Assembly (NCBI GenBank): GCA_013397115.1
Contig: VWZW01001293.1
Coordinates: forward strand, 62,001-126,000
Direction of reading: 5' to 3'
Length of the DNA: 64,000 bases
Source: Edolisoma coerulescens
Taxonomy: Eukaryota; Chordata; Aves; Passeriformes; Campephagidae
Below the pieces are notes generated by a model, which saw only the letters and a list, made by a program, of their open reading frames with translations, was not told the origin of the DNA and ran no database searches. This document shows positions 1-13,500 of this stretch, in pieces; within the stretch, counting starts at the first letter, position 1; each line of letters opens with the position of its first letter. Made by a program: the position numbers and the translations under genes.

Positions 1-3000
1 TGTTTCCCTTTAGTCCTCCACAGAGATCCAGGGTGGCAATAATAACATAGAGGATGAGCAATTATTTACTTCATCAGTTGGTCTGGGAAATACTTTAAAG
101 TTTGGCAATCAAAAGATAATGGTCTTGTGAAACTACTATCTGGTATTTGAATTTTCTTCAGAGACTCTTGTCACTGCATTAAATCATATGGAAGCAAATC
201 CTGATAATGTACCTACCTCCCCCAGTAAATAACTTAGGGAATCTGGTGCTGAAGCTGCAAAGACAGCTTTTACTTCACAAGAAACAATTGTACAGACTGA
301 CTAGATCTTAGCCATGAAAGTGAAATATCTGTTATGATAAAAAGAAATTGCATTTTGTTCGAAACTTAAATAACGTGGGAACGTTAAGATGTATTACTTC
401 AGGATTTATTGAACATTTGCTTATTTGGCCACCTTGCAAGTTCAACTTTATTTAGTCAAAAGGATTTAATTCTGTTGCCCAGATCATTATCTGAGTCAGT
501 CCAGCATCAGTGACGTGACTGGGGATGTACTGATCTATGCCAACAAAAAAAAATCATAATGTTATGTATAAGTATAAATTATTTTACATGTATTTCCTTC
601 ACAGTGGGAGCCTCCAGATGCTGTGGATTAAATAGTTCTTTCTTCTGCCCATCTTTCCACCATCTCCAATACCTCTGCCTTTGTTAACAACTGCATTCAG
701 TAATGGTCCTGTTCAGTAAATGAATAAAAATCATAGTAGTAAAGTGCTTTACTGAATCATTGCCTGAATGTTGTAAGCATTATTATTATTATCTACTGCA
801 ATGTATGAAACTGATTTTCTTTTCCTATAAATTGCTAAGTGAATTCTTTCCTTCTGAGGTCATACATGTATATGTATATGGATGAAATACTGCAGAGCTA
901 AAATGAACAGTTTTTATGTAATTATATTAGAAAGGAATTGTGATATATCATCTATATAAAACCATCTCATAAAAAATGCCAAGAGTACTTCTGAAGATAT
1001 GCCCAGTGCTTCCTTTGCTTGTGTCAACCAGACTGAGAGCTTTAATTTTTTCAGACTGTTATTTGCTCACTCAATTTAGAAATACGGAGCCTACAAGTTA
1101 AGGAGTGCAATATGTAGCAAATCAAAGTAATAAGAAAATACAGCTTGTTCACCAAAGGGATGATCACAGAAGCCAGTGTGGGACACACATATCATGGCAC
1201 TCCATCAACATGGACAGAAAGGGGTCCCAGCACAGCTCTGTGCAGCGTGAGGGCCACGGAACTGCCAAGGGCAGGCAGTTCTTATCAAAAGCTCATCTTC
1301 CAGAACTAAACACAGAAAGGAATCCAGAGTCTAGGAAACACCAGATGAAGGTACTGCTGAAAGTGGAGTGAGGGGTGGGAGAGCAGATTCGGCACTGCTG
1401 GTGTCACACGCGGTGTTACAGTCCAGCTGTCAGATGAGAAACTGCAAACACAAACCTTTTACAAACACAAGAGCACTCTGTTTATATTCCATAATATGAT
1501 CTTGCAATGATTGCTACACGGTTCTGATTCCCATTAACTTTGTCTGTCACACTGATTTTACCTCTTCATCAAAAGAGGTTTGCCTGTCTGTGGTTCCTCC
1601 AGTGTGCTCAGGGACCAAGGGGGTGTACATCCATTGCTAAGTGCCATATCTGGATGTACACACCCCTGACACCTGCCCTGCTTCTCCAAAATGCTGCATG
1701 TCAGGTTCAGGTGTAGCTTTATCCTGCACATATCAATGCCTGCCTTTGACTGAAATGTCAATCACAACCAACTGGTCTCCTTCAGCACGTGACGTTTAAC
1801 AGGTGTTCATGCTCTGTAGTTTTAAGATATAATATTAAACCCATTGTGCTCCTTGAAACATTTTAGAACTCTCTGAACACTAAAGTTTACCTCACGCCAT
1901 GTTTCAGAAGAGGAGACAAACCAGATTTGTTTCTCTGATGAACCTGATGCATTTAAGAACAAGAGTAAGGAGACTTTCCAATACCACCTGAATTCCTTGC
2001 CCTGATGTGAACAATCTGCTCTTAGAAGAGACAGAGAGAAAAATAATAATAATGTAGGTGAAAGGTTACAACTTGATGCTGCAATTCTAAATTTCCAAAA
2101 TTTCAGGAGATGCAACAGTATCACTCTGAAAGTCATTTAAAAAGATGACATTTCATCTTCAAATGACACAAATGCCAACATTTTAGGTGACTGAGACACC
2201 AACATATTATCAACACAAGAACTACAAAAGAATTCACTTCATATAATGGAATGCATAAAAATAACGGATACAGCAATAATATTTTTTAGTTTAAAAAGGT
2301 ACAAGTAATTTATACCAAATACTGCCCACTCAAATTATTTTCATACCTTTTGTTTCTGTGTCTCCATCGATACAGAGAAACTCTCTGAAAAGATTAGAGG
2401 AGGCTAGAGAAGTTGTTTATTGCTATTTCTTTGGTGTTGAAACACTTGCATCACAATTTTTTTTCTAGGATCTGAGAGTTTAAGTAAATCACAAAATATT
2501 ACAAGACTCACAATAGAATATCAAAGGGTGCTTCATTCATCCTTTTATAAAGCATCAATCTAATTCAACATTTTAAAGTCAAATTTGTAGTACAGCTAGA
2601 GGGAATATTATATTTCTAGCTTGCACATAAGAAAGCCACAATACTAGGCTGGGGTTTTGCTTTCAGAATATAGATTAAAAAGGTAGGGACCAGTGGAATT
2701 TTAGACTCCAACACTCTGAGAGCAATTTGGAATAAACATCAGTTGGAAGAAAAAGGGAGCAAGCCATTACTTGTGGGTTGGGCAGTGATGTGACGAAAAA
2801 TCAGAAGGATGCTGCATGAACCTATTAAAATCTTTTAGCTAAAACATGAATGGCTTTAAGTCCTGTAACAGAAGACATTCAAGTTCAAATCTACTTCTAT
2901 CTCCTGAAAAAAAAAAAAAAAAAAGAGCAGGAAGCTTCCCTTTGTTGTCTCTAAGACAGGAAGAGATATCTTTATTTGGTTTATATGGGTTTTTCATAAT

Positions 3001-4435
3001 AGCTGAAAACATACAGTAACTTAAGTATTTAAGAACTACAGCAGCTGAGCAGGAGAACAGTATTTGTTAAACGTTACTGTGCTGATCTTAGTGTGAATAG
3101 AAAATGTGATGTCCAAGAGGACTTTTCTTGGGTTGATCATGTGGGTCTGAACATTTTTCATACCACTCCTTCTCCATGAAGTGCTAAAGCCAGTAGGTAT
3201 CACATTTCCTTTCACCAGTAAGGGAGTCAGCTTTTCAGGGAGCCACCACACTTTGTGGTAGGTGAGTGGAGATGATCCACTTGGGCCCAGAGTCTTTCCT
3301 GAGAAGGAGAAGAGGGACAGAGCCTGGCTTGGAAGTGAACCCTTCAATCAGGTTACAACACCGGGATGGTAATGGTAGAGTCTACATAGGGGTGTCAACA
3401 GCTGCAAATTTACACATCTGGATCCCTCCACTGGCAGTAGCAGACATCAAACAAGTGTGATGGGTAACAGAACCAGATAACAGAAACCTTCAGTAGATTT
3501 GCGGACAATAACCCATTCTCAGCTAGGTCTGTTTCTAATGAGGTCTTGCAGGGGCTGATTTTTAGCCCTGTCCTATCCACACATTTTATGCACACATGTC
3601 CATGTGTCTGTGTCTGTGTGTGTGAGTGTGAGTGTGGATCAACAGAGTAAACACATTCCTCTCCATATATATCTATACAAATATATACATACACACACGT
3701 ACAAATAACCTGAAAAAACCCCTCTCCAAAACTTTGAAAGATTGGGTGACCATAGAAAACTGAAAAATAAGTGGAATGGTAAAACGATAAAGAGAACAGA
3801 CCATTAACATGGCACGAGTGGGAAGAATAAGGAAAGAACAAGCTTTCTAATGAAGTCCTACAATGAGAAACAGAGAAAATATGCCAGAATAGGAAGGCGA
3901 GTTTAATTCCAAGTTTTATTAAGAGATTTGAAGTCCATAACATATAATCAAAGCATAAATAAATTGCCAGTATGATGCTAGGCACAAGGGACTCGGGCAG
4001 GCCTTGTCTGTAGAAACAGGGGAACACCTAGCAGTACCTGAGAAGTTATATTCTTTATTTATTATTCTGATACCAGTGTAACTTCTATGAAAGCACCAAC
4101 TCTCATTTCTCTCATAACATTTCATGAAATATACAGAAAACCAAGCAGGAGTTCAAAGGCAGCCACAGGGAGGATTAAACAACCGGCCAACATGACTTGA
4201 AGCGAAATTGTAGGAGGTCAATAATTTTTTGGTCATCAGAGAAGTTGTTACAGATTATTTAGTCCCCAGCTGCATGCATTCTATGTTAAAGAAACTTGAA
4301 AAACAGACTCTGTGTGCTGCTGTAAAAGGAAACAAACTCTGACAACCAGCAGATGACTTTGAAGAAGATATGAGACAAATGCTTAGCTGTAATAGTAATT
4401 AACGGAGGCAGCACCTAAAAATAATTGACTCGTAC
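1..4435 (-). other. EFCAB6: EFCAB6 intron, left part
   Basis: No further exon was found here. Contents are a run of 18 A at about 2907-2924, a TG-rich microsatellite at 3600-3636 and an AT/AC-rich run near 3665-3700. A 205-codon open frame on the minus strand (3410-4027) crosses the microsatellite and has no recognised domain. Confidence 0.55.
3600..3636. repeat. TG-rich microsatellite
   Basis: Interrupted run of gtgt, ctgt and gagt units, lying between EFCAB6 exons. It explains the HSHSHTQTQT stretch of the long minus-strand open frame over it. Confidence 0.9.
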
Positions 4436-4548
4436 CTCATCAAGCATAAAGGAAGCCTGCTTTAAAGAGGGATAAACATCTTGGATGAATCTGCACAGCT
4501 TCTGAAGAGCAGTGTCACTGGAGAAATGTTCATCTCCTTTAGCTGGAT
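4436..4548 (-). CDS. EFCAB6: EFCAB6 exon, start of next EF-hand repeat
   Basis: 113 nt if the acceptor catag at 4549 is used, donor gtacga, ending in phase 0. It encodes PAKGDEHFSSDTALQKLCRF then IQDVYPSLKQASFMLDE. It fits the human region (TKLFRH, SLKKALLIIN) that begins the next repeat, though the match is loose. Three stacked AG acceptors exist (4557, 4554, 4549). The coding frame is open from all three, but only the last one is in frame with the 20-nt microexon. Confidence 0.6.
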
Positions 4549-7500
4549 CTATGCTGCTAGAGGAAAAAAGAGCTTGCAATGCTTTCATGTCTTACCCTCT
4601 TTCACTCACTGTATTCTCCTCAGAGCAGGAAGACTAAATCACCTCATTAAGACTTAAGGTTGGATAGGATTTGAAATAAGAATGCACTTTGAGAAAGCAT
4701 CGCCAAGAGATTTTTTAACTGAATTTAATCAAGGGTGATCTCTGCGTGGATACACTTCTCGTTTTCAATAAATACGTAGCCACAGGTGACTCACACAATA
4801 AATGGGACCTTACTACTTATGTTTGCTTTTTCTCATAGGAATTGTCTGCTTGTTTTCAAAGGTGCTCCCAAGATCCTGGAATTTTTCTCAAAACTGTTGT
4901 CATGCAATTTTACCTGTGGCTTTCAGTCCAAATCTGATTTTTAAAAAAAGAAAAGGGTTTTTAGAGACTGTCTCATAAAAGTACCCTACGTTCCAAGAAA
5001 AATTTTGAACTAGAACATCACATCATCACTATGATGCCAATGTGTGCAACTCTCATCATTAGAGTAAGCTTGCATTGCTTTTCTTTGTTGCTAAATATGT
5101 AAACTGAGCCAACTTATTTTCTCCATTCCAAATGCCTAACTGTGGAATTCATCTCACCAAATGTACATGCCCGCACCTGAGCGAGCCACTCTCAGTTCCC
5201 TTTATGGTCATTGGGGAGAAACAGGCCCTTTCTGGATGGGATTCATCTCCTCCTAAAGCAGGCATCGATAACTGATTAGCTGAATCCTGCCCATCGTTCC
5301 TCTCCAGTGGCTATAAAATGGGGTCCAGGAGGAGCACTTCAGGCACAGACATTCACATTACACATGTCTACAATGAGATAGTATTTAATGCATCTCTTCT
5401 CATTATTTACACATAACAGTAGAGAAACTAACTAAGGGGAATAGGATATTGTGCTGTTCTTAGTGTTATGGTGTACGTTGTACCCGAATTTGAAAACATC
5501 CAAAGTACTGGAAACGTTAAACTGCATTAAAAATTCTGCGAACTTAACTAGCATCATATTTCATAAATAATTACTTAAAAATCAATAAGGACCTGTTCCC
5601 ATAACCCCCCAAACCATTGGCATACCTCCTGTTCAGTTTCAATGGTACTGCAGAAAGATCCCATGGCTAAATGCACCCCTGCTTCAGATAGTCCTTTGCA
5701 GGAAAATACATCCCTCAAGTATTATCAGAAATGTGTTGACTTGCTACTAGAGTCACCTCAGAAAAGCTTTTAAAACTGCTAATGCTCCTTAAAATGGTGG
5801 CAGGTGGTATTAAGAGCATTTCCTAATCCAGGATGCAAAGGACAAAATGAAAAACTACCCAGAGGTATGCAAAGCTTCCAGGATCTTTTACAAAAAACCT
5901 CCTGGTTTTGGACTGCCCAGCAGCTTGTTAAGCTCAGCCAGCAAAGCTGAACAGCCAAAAAAGCTTAGCAACACAAGTTAGAAGAATCACAGCTTCTAGG
6001 CTTTGATCAACTGCAGCCTGACACCACGGAGTGGGGAGGGAACCTGACTTTTCCCAGTGGTGCTGCCTGTGAGCAGCAGACACCCCACGACTCAGGGCTG
6101 AGAATCTTCCACTGCCCAGAGCCCAAAACAGGGGCTGGGAAGGGCCAAGCACCAAAGACTCAAGATAAATGCAGACAGAGGCTGTGCTGGCATCCAAATT
6201 TCACCAGGGGAGTAATTTCATTCCCTGCAGGGATGGGCTTTGCCAACAACACTGTTGAGGAATGGGTTATTAAAAAAAAGCTGTGGGAAGGATAGATATT
6301 TCATGTCTGATTATTGTCTGGGATAAATGAATATGAAACAAACAGTATGAAATAACAGATTATTTTTAAAATTAAGGCCAAGATAACAACAGTTATTTTG
6401 AGCCCCCAGCTGAGATCTCTTCACACTCGAAAGTCTATGGGCTGCTAAATTCCTCAAATCACACTGTAGAGAGCAATTCTGCACTGAAAATGAGCAACCA
6501 GCCAAAGCTGTGTCAATCAGAGCAACAGACCTCTCCACTTCCACCTCCTTGCTCAGTAATCCCACAGTTGCCTCTCAGATTCAGCAGTGACAACTGCCAA
6601 AACCCCAGAGAGTTGGAGGGAACTCGGGAAGAAACATCAGTGTGGGTGTGTGAAGGTCTGGCATTTCTCACCCCAATTTGTGGTGCAGTCGATCAGTCCA
6701 CAAGGTACAGTGGTTTTGCCACATATTTCAGATTTAGGAGTGGATTGTGGAGCTCTTCCAGTGCTGCCTGTGTCTGGCCAACACAGCACATTCCTCTTGC
6801 AGGTTTTATCATGGAAAGGGATGAATTTGGCCTTTCCTGAAGCTGGGGTGGGGAGCTCAGGGTGGAACTCACCAGTGTTAAGTTTTGGTTCTAGATAAAG
6901 CTGAATCAGTTGGAATAAAAACTGAGAAGGGACTTCAGAGCATTTTTTTAATTTCAAAACATTTCCTCTTTATAATAATAAAACTGGCCTTCAGTTTTCA
7001 AGCTGTGCTAGAAAGGCAATAAGTACAATGTTTAGATGCCATAGGTAGAATTACTGAGGAATAGAAATATTGCTCCACTGTAGGGCAAGAAAAAAATGTG
7101 CATCTTTTTTGAGGGATAACCCAGCATTTTATCTACTATCGGAGGCCAGCTAAATTATAAAAGTAATAAGAATAATTCTGCATAGTATGGCTTTTTGGAA
7201 GTCTGCTTATGGATATGTCCAAGTTCAGAAAAATATATTTCCAAGAGAATTGACTGATTAGAGCCATAACAGCATGGATAGCTGGCAAACCCATGTGATT
7301 CGTCATCCCATACTGGTCCGTTACAAAATAGTAGGAATTTAGATATTTTTAATCATCAGTGCCTTAGCATCTGATACCTTTATACAAATCATAAATCAAA
7401 GAAACGAAGCATGAGGGTAACACAAAAACTACTTCTGCTGCTGAAAACTGTCTTTGTATTTTTAACTGATATTATGTTCATCAAAGTCCTGACCAACTGA

Positions 7501-10500
7501 GAATAATGATTTACCTCATATCACAAATAAAAATCACCAATTAAAAATCCTGGCAGCCACGAGAAAACTCTCAGAAGTGAGGTCCTCTGCTGGCAAACCC
7601 TTCCTATTGGTCATGTATGATTTTCTCCCAGCCATTTACAAGAACACCCTTCACTCACACCTCTTGCCCACAAAAGGACAAAATCTACAGCAAAGCTCAA
7701 AGACACAACCTCAACGTTTCCCACATGGGAATGTTGAAATGTTTTGTGAAATCATGAATGAATTGATTCCTTCAGTTTATGCAAAATCATGAATGAATTA
7801 ATTCCTTCAGTTTATGCAACTCTTTACATAATCCCAAGTGATGACGTTTTATTTCTAAATGGAAGAGTAGAAGTGATGGAATTCAGGGAATTCAGGACTC
7901 AGATGAGTGATGTTCTTTGAGTGAAAAACACCTCAGTGGTGCCTTGGATGTGCTTGATCGTGCTGAAGAGGAGATGTGCACAGAGAGAAATGTGTGGGTG
8001 ATACGGTCCCAAACCAGGTGAGGGTAAAATTGTAGCTGAAGTCTCCAGGCAAAACTGAATCCACTTCAATGGGCCCTGAACTTTATATCAGGAGCCCATG
8101 AGATGTAAATACCTCAAACAACCATCAAATGCTGTCATGTATTACTTCTTACAAACAGATCCCTGGCACAACAAATGTCATATTATTGAAATAAAATCTT
8201 AAAAACCTTGAAATCATGTCCCTAGCCCATTAATTGCTTTTACATTTATTATCAAGCACAATTAAGTTACTTCATTATTAAAATTAGATGATGAGGAGGA
8301 GCTTTTGCTGTTGTTCCATTCACCTGGTGGAGCTTTTGAATTGCATTACCTGAGAAATATCACCTAAGAGATATGGCATGCACAGGCTTGAATATTTCTG
8401 TTTACAGCATTATTAAAATGTCACTATATTTTTCAATGCTAGAAAAAAGCTCCAGTGGAAGAATACATGCAGAAATATTTCCATTATGCAACTGCCCTTA
8501 AGAGTAAGATTTACTTGAAGATTTAAACTAACAAGTGACCTTAATTGAAAAAAAAAAAAACCCTCCATAATAGCAATTTTTTGACAAAATAATAGTTGGT
8601 CATTGTTATATCACACTGTGAATGATTAGAAGCAAACCAGATTTATCTGCTGAATGCACGAAGCAATATGGCTGCTGCAGATGACACTCTCATACAGCAC
8701 CTGCTGCTGCAAAATGTATATCTGCACTGAGCTCTGTGCAGCTAACTAGTGCATAGACAGAAAAAATATCCCAACTCTTTACGCACATTGACAATTCCTT
8801 TCTTTCAACAAGTCAAATGGATAAACTGTGAGTTATGGAATCATTAAGCAGCAATTCCTGATCTGGTTACTGACCTCCTCACAATGTTTGATTTGGGTGC
8901 ATGGGTAAGCTTAAAGCAACATTTTGGAGTAAAAATGCTGTGTAAGAGTTAAGTTGTTCTTCCTTTCTCCTTGACTGGCCATATGCCCTCGGCACGGTTG
9001 CCAACAAGTATAAAGTCTATTCTGTCAGTTTTCTTCTCACAGCTTTTGGTTCCTGAGTACAAGAGATTAATCATGAGAGATACTGGACTAGATTTAACCA
9101 AAAGCCACCAAAAAAAATTCAGTCCTATGATATTTTGGCTTTAAAAAGGAAAATATGAATTTAGGAAGCTAGTCAGAGTATGACAGTGATCCTGTTCAGT
9201 AATCCACATTTTGGAAAATGTCCTGTGGCCTAAAATCTGCCTGCTGAGATCCTTGAGGTTGGGCTGGAAAGTGTTTTCTACCCATTTATATTCTGTACAC
9301 TCTCCTGCCCATAAGATGATTTGAGTTTTCGTCATAGTACTACAAAGATGCCTGGCTGAAGTAAAAGAGTACATTGACTTGGATTCAGTAGTTGATATGA
9401 TTTCTCAGCCTATAAAGAAGTCTCAATATAAATATTCACAATTTCAGAACCTAAGTTCAAAAGATTTTTGCCTCTTTTTGGCTTAAATTTAAATTCCCAG
9501 GTATGAAATTGCCTTGTGATGCAGCACAGAAGTGCCCCTTCAGTTGTCTTTTCCAGTGACTGACAGTGAGCAGTGCAAGATGAAACCTTTCACCATAAGT
9601 TCATTTATTTACTTCAGTTTCACTTCCTTCTTTTCCTTGCCACACCCTCATATTTAAAATGGAGAGGCTTGTAAAGCCACACTGTCACCATGCAAGCATG
9701 GTGCAAGCAGTCATGAAGCTGCTCTTCCAGCAAATTTACACCATCCCACATCATTATTTGAATGAAAGAAAGTAATACTTCCTTTAGGAAATTAAATACA
9801 AATTAGTGAGCAAATAGAATTAGAAAGCAGTAACTTAAAGCTTCTACTCCATTAAGTCTATGTATCTCACTGCAAGGGAAAAAATGGGTTTTTTACCCTG
9901 CTATATCAGCTTTTGCATACTGTGCCATATATACTGCAACACAGGCACAAGTAAGATGAATTAATGATGGTAGTCACAGGAAGCAATAATAAAGTTGTAA
10001 GACAGCAGTGCTAAAAAATGTCCCCTAAGAAAATAATATGATTCGTACCTATTCATTAGCTCTTGAAAAATTTCATTTGGCAAAGGAAATATAAAGCCAT
10101 TTATGACTGACTTCAAGTAATCCAAAGACACAAATACACTCTGACTGACATCAATTTCTCTGAAGGCTTTTTCAATGTCCTGATAGGCTGAACACAGCTG
10201 TAATGAATACAATTTATAGTGTTTTGTTTAGAAAAACCAAGTTCATGAAGCTTTTACAACAGTGGTGCATTTTTTACAAGACCTTTTCAGCTGTTCTTCG
10301 TCGTGAACTGATCAAATAGGTTACCCTGGCATGCTCTGACGGTCAGATGTTTAATTAATAAGCTCACTACAAAACAGTATTCCCAATCACATGCTCTCAA
10401 ATGACAAGTCAGGCAAGTTTCTCAAATAATAACTCTGCTTCAAAATTCAGAGCTAAAAATACTTTGTGGATCAGCCTGCTCAATAACACCTGTCTTAATG

Positions 10501-13500
10501 TAACCTTAAAGCCATCCATGGCATAACCTGTCATCAAAGTTCTCATTATTAAAATGGGTCGTTAGCACAATTAATACTGGACAATGTTAGAAGTTGTGGA
10601 ATAGTCAAAACAGATGTTGTTTAAACATATCACACATTTCTTTGGTTGTTTTTCATTTTAATTCATGGGTTGTTGCAAAGGAGCTATGTGGATGTGCTTT
10701 TTTTGCTTCTGGGACTTGTAAAATGCCTGAAAGTTGACTTACTGCAGATTTTAAAAAGGTTCATGAAACAATAGGAAGACTGGTCTGTTTTTCTGAAATG
10801 TTGGCTCACACTGGGCTGTTGAATACTGAGAGCATCCCTGAGGCATTTCTCCCCCCACCATTTTTTGACAAGTACCCCACCTGCTTCTAAACTGATTATT
10901 GTTCATTCAAAACTGCTGAAATTGCAAGGTGAAGACACAGGACAGGGAGACGTGAGAAAGCCCAAAATAAACATCCAGCACTGGGAGGGCTTGTAAGGTG
11001 AGGTGCACTGTGCTTCCAGTCCAGACCTTGACCTCCCTACCAAAGATCTCACACAATATTCTGAGCTGGAAGGGCCCCACCAGGATCGTTGAGACCAACT
11101 CTTACAGGAATACAGGCACAGCAGGGATCACACCCTTGACCCTGGCATCATTAGCACCCTGCTCCAACCAAGACAGGTGAGAAGAAAGAGGGTCAAGATG
11201 TTGAAAGTCCCTGTAGCCTTGTTTTTCCCTCCTCTCCTGGATTTTCAAGGTTAAGAAAGCCCAGATACAGGGCTGTATAACTGAGCCTATGCAGAATATT
11301 CCTGATTCAGCTTCTCTTTTCTTAGAGAGTTGGAATTTTCATTATATAAAGGCAAATTATTGAATGTTGGAAAACTTTGTTTCTTTTCACCTTCTCATGA
11401 AGCAGGTAGAACACAGTTATGTTCCACCATCACATTTCACAACCACCTTCTGTTAAGTTCACATCTAAGGGCATGTGGAGAGGCCATTTGCCATGCCTAC
11501 CCCAGCTCCACTCTCTCTGTTCTCAGCTTGCCACCACACATTGAAAATGTGTTTCTGCAGTAGCACCTATCTGCTAATAATTTATTTCAGAAAATAATTG
11601 TCAGAGTGACACTAGTTGTTGCTCAAAGTCATTATTGAACTTGATCTAATAGAGAGATTTAGCAATTCACATCTTGAAACACAGTTTTGATGCATCCTCA
11701 TTTTGTGTCAGCATAAGGAATCTGCAGTTCTAATACTTATGTTTCAATGCTGTGAATCGAAGCAAGACTGAAACACACAAAATAAAACAGAACTGCTGCT
11801 TTTGCTAACCAGCTATAAACACAAACAAGAAACCCCATGCATGGAATTGGGTCACAAAAGTAGTGGGTACAATTACCAGGCCTCAAAGCTTGGCAATTTT
11901 CTTTTCCTGAGATGCCTGGGTCAGCTGTGCTCTCTGTCAGAGTATTGCAAAGCATTAATGGCATTCCCTTACCCTTTCTCTGGGGGCCCTCTCAGTAACC
12001 AGACTTCACTCTGGCACGCAACACTCAGCTGGTGGGGCCTGGAGGAAAGGTTTTGCTGGTGAAGACTGTAGAAGAAGTCTTTTCTGCTTCTGCTCCTTCC
12101 CTTTTATTTTCTGGCAGATTAGTGCTGCTAAGAAAACTGTCTTAGCAAAGTCCAGAGCTTTGTCGGCTCCAAGGAAATAAAGCCACCTAAAACCCTTCAC
12201 GACAGCTTTTGTTAACTGGATATATCTTTGTTTACAAACAGGTTAAACCAAACCTGAAACACAACTTTCTTGTATTTCAAACTTGATCAGTAGTTCAAAA
12301 TTATGTTATCTAATCTGTGCTTTTGTTTTATTATAAATCTTAATAGCGCTAGCTTACAATCTTAACAGGCAACTTTATTAGATTTAATATCAGAAGGTAC
12401 CACTAGAAAATAACTCCCTTTCTTTGGCTGTGTGTTTCCAGAATGATCCATCACTGAAAGTATATTTTCAGAAAACGGAAGACAGTCTCCTTAATGGCTT
12501 TTGATAATAAACGTGTCTGTTGACTTTCTTTTAGCCAAGGAGGGTTGGTTTAGAGAACATACAGGCAAATTTGACAGCTACAAGTCCATGGGCCCTGATG
12601 GGATACATCCACGAATGCTGAGGGAGCTGCTGGACACCACAGTGAGACCACTCACAATGGTGGCAATCAGGAGAGGTGTCTGAGGACTGGAAGAGAGCAA
12701 ATGCCACCCTGGTCTTCAAAAAGGGCAAGAAGAAGGACCCAGGGAACTACTGGCAAGTCAGCCTCCCTCAAATCCCTGGGAAGTGAGGGAGTGCTTTATT
12801 CTAGAGGCCATCTCTGTGCACATGGAGGACAAGGTGATCAGGAGTAGTCAGCAAGGATTCACTAAAGAGAAACCATGTTTGACCAACCTGATTGCCTTCT
12901 ATGATGAAACTGCCTGCATGGATGAGGGGTGGAACAGGGGATGGTGTCTTCCTCTACTTCAGCAGGGCTTTTGACACTGTCTCTCACAACTCCCTCTCCT
13001 AGGCAAACTGAGGAAGTGTGGACTGGATGGGTGGACAGTGAGGTAGACTGAGAATTGGCTGAACATCAAATCCCAGAGGATCATAATCACTGGTACAGGG
13101 TCTGTTTGAAGGTCTGTCACCAGTGGTGTCCCTCGGGGTCCAATACTGGGCTCAGGATTGTTTAATATATTCATCAATGCCTTTGGGGGAGGGGTAGGTG
13201 GTGACACAGAGCTGGGAGGAGTGGCTGATTCCCCCTGGCAGCTGCACAGCCCTTCCCAAGGACCTCAGCAGGGTGGAGAGATGGGCAGAGGAACTGTCTG
13301 AAATCCAGAAAAGACAAATTCAGGGTCCTGCACTTGGGGAAAGACAATCCCAGGGGTCCTGGTGGAAAACTAGCTGTCCCTGGGCCAGCAGTGTGTCCTG
13401 AGGGCAAGGAGGCCAGCAAGAACCTGAGGGGCATCAGGAGGAGCATTCAAATCCTACATAAAGTGCCACTTTCTTGGCCATCTACATGAATTTTAATATA

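Noticed and set aside
2907..2924. 18-nt poly(A) run as the tail of a processed pseudogene
   Set aside because: No gene-like sequence precedes it and no target-site duplication was seen.
3410..4027. 205-codon minus-strand open frame
   Set aside because: It runs through a TG microsatellite, which gives the HSHSHTQTQT stretch, and through AT-rich DNA. There is no domain and no splice logic, so it is most likely chance.
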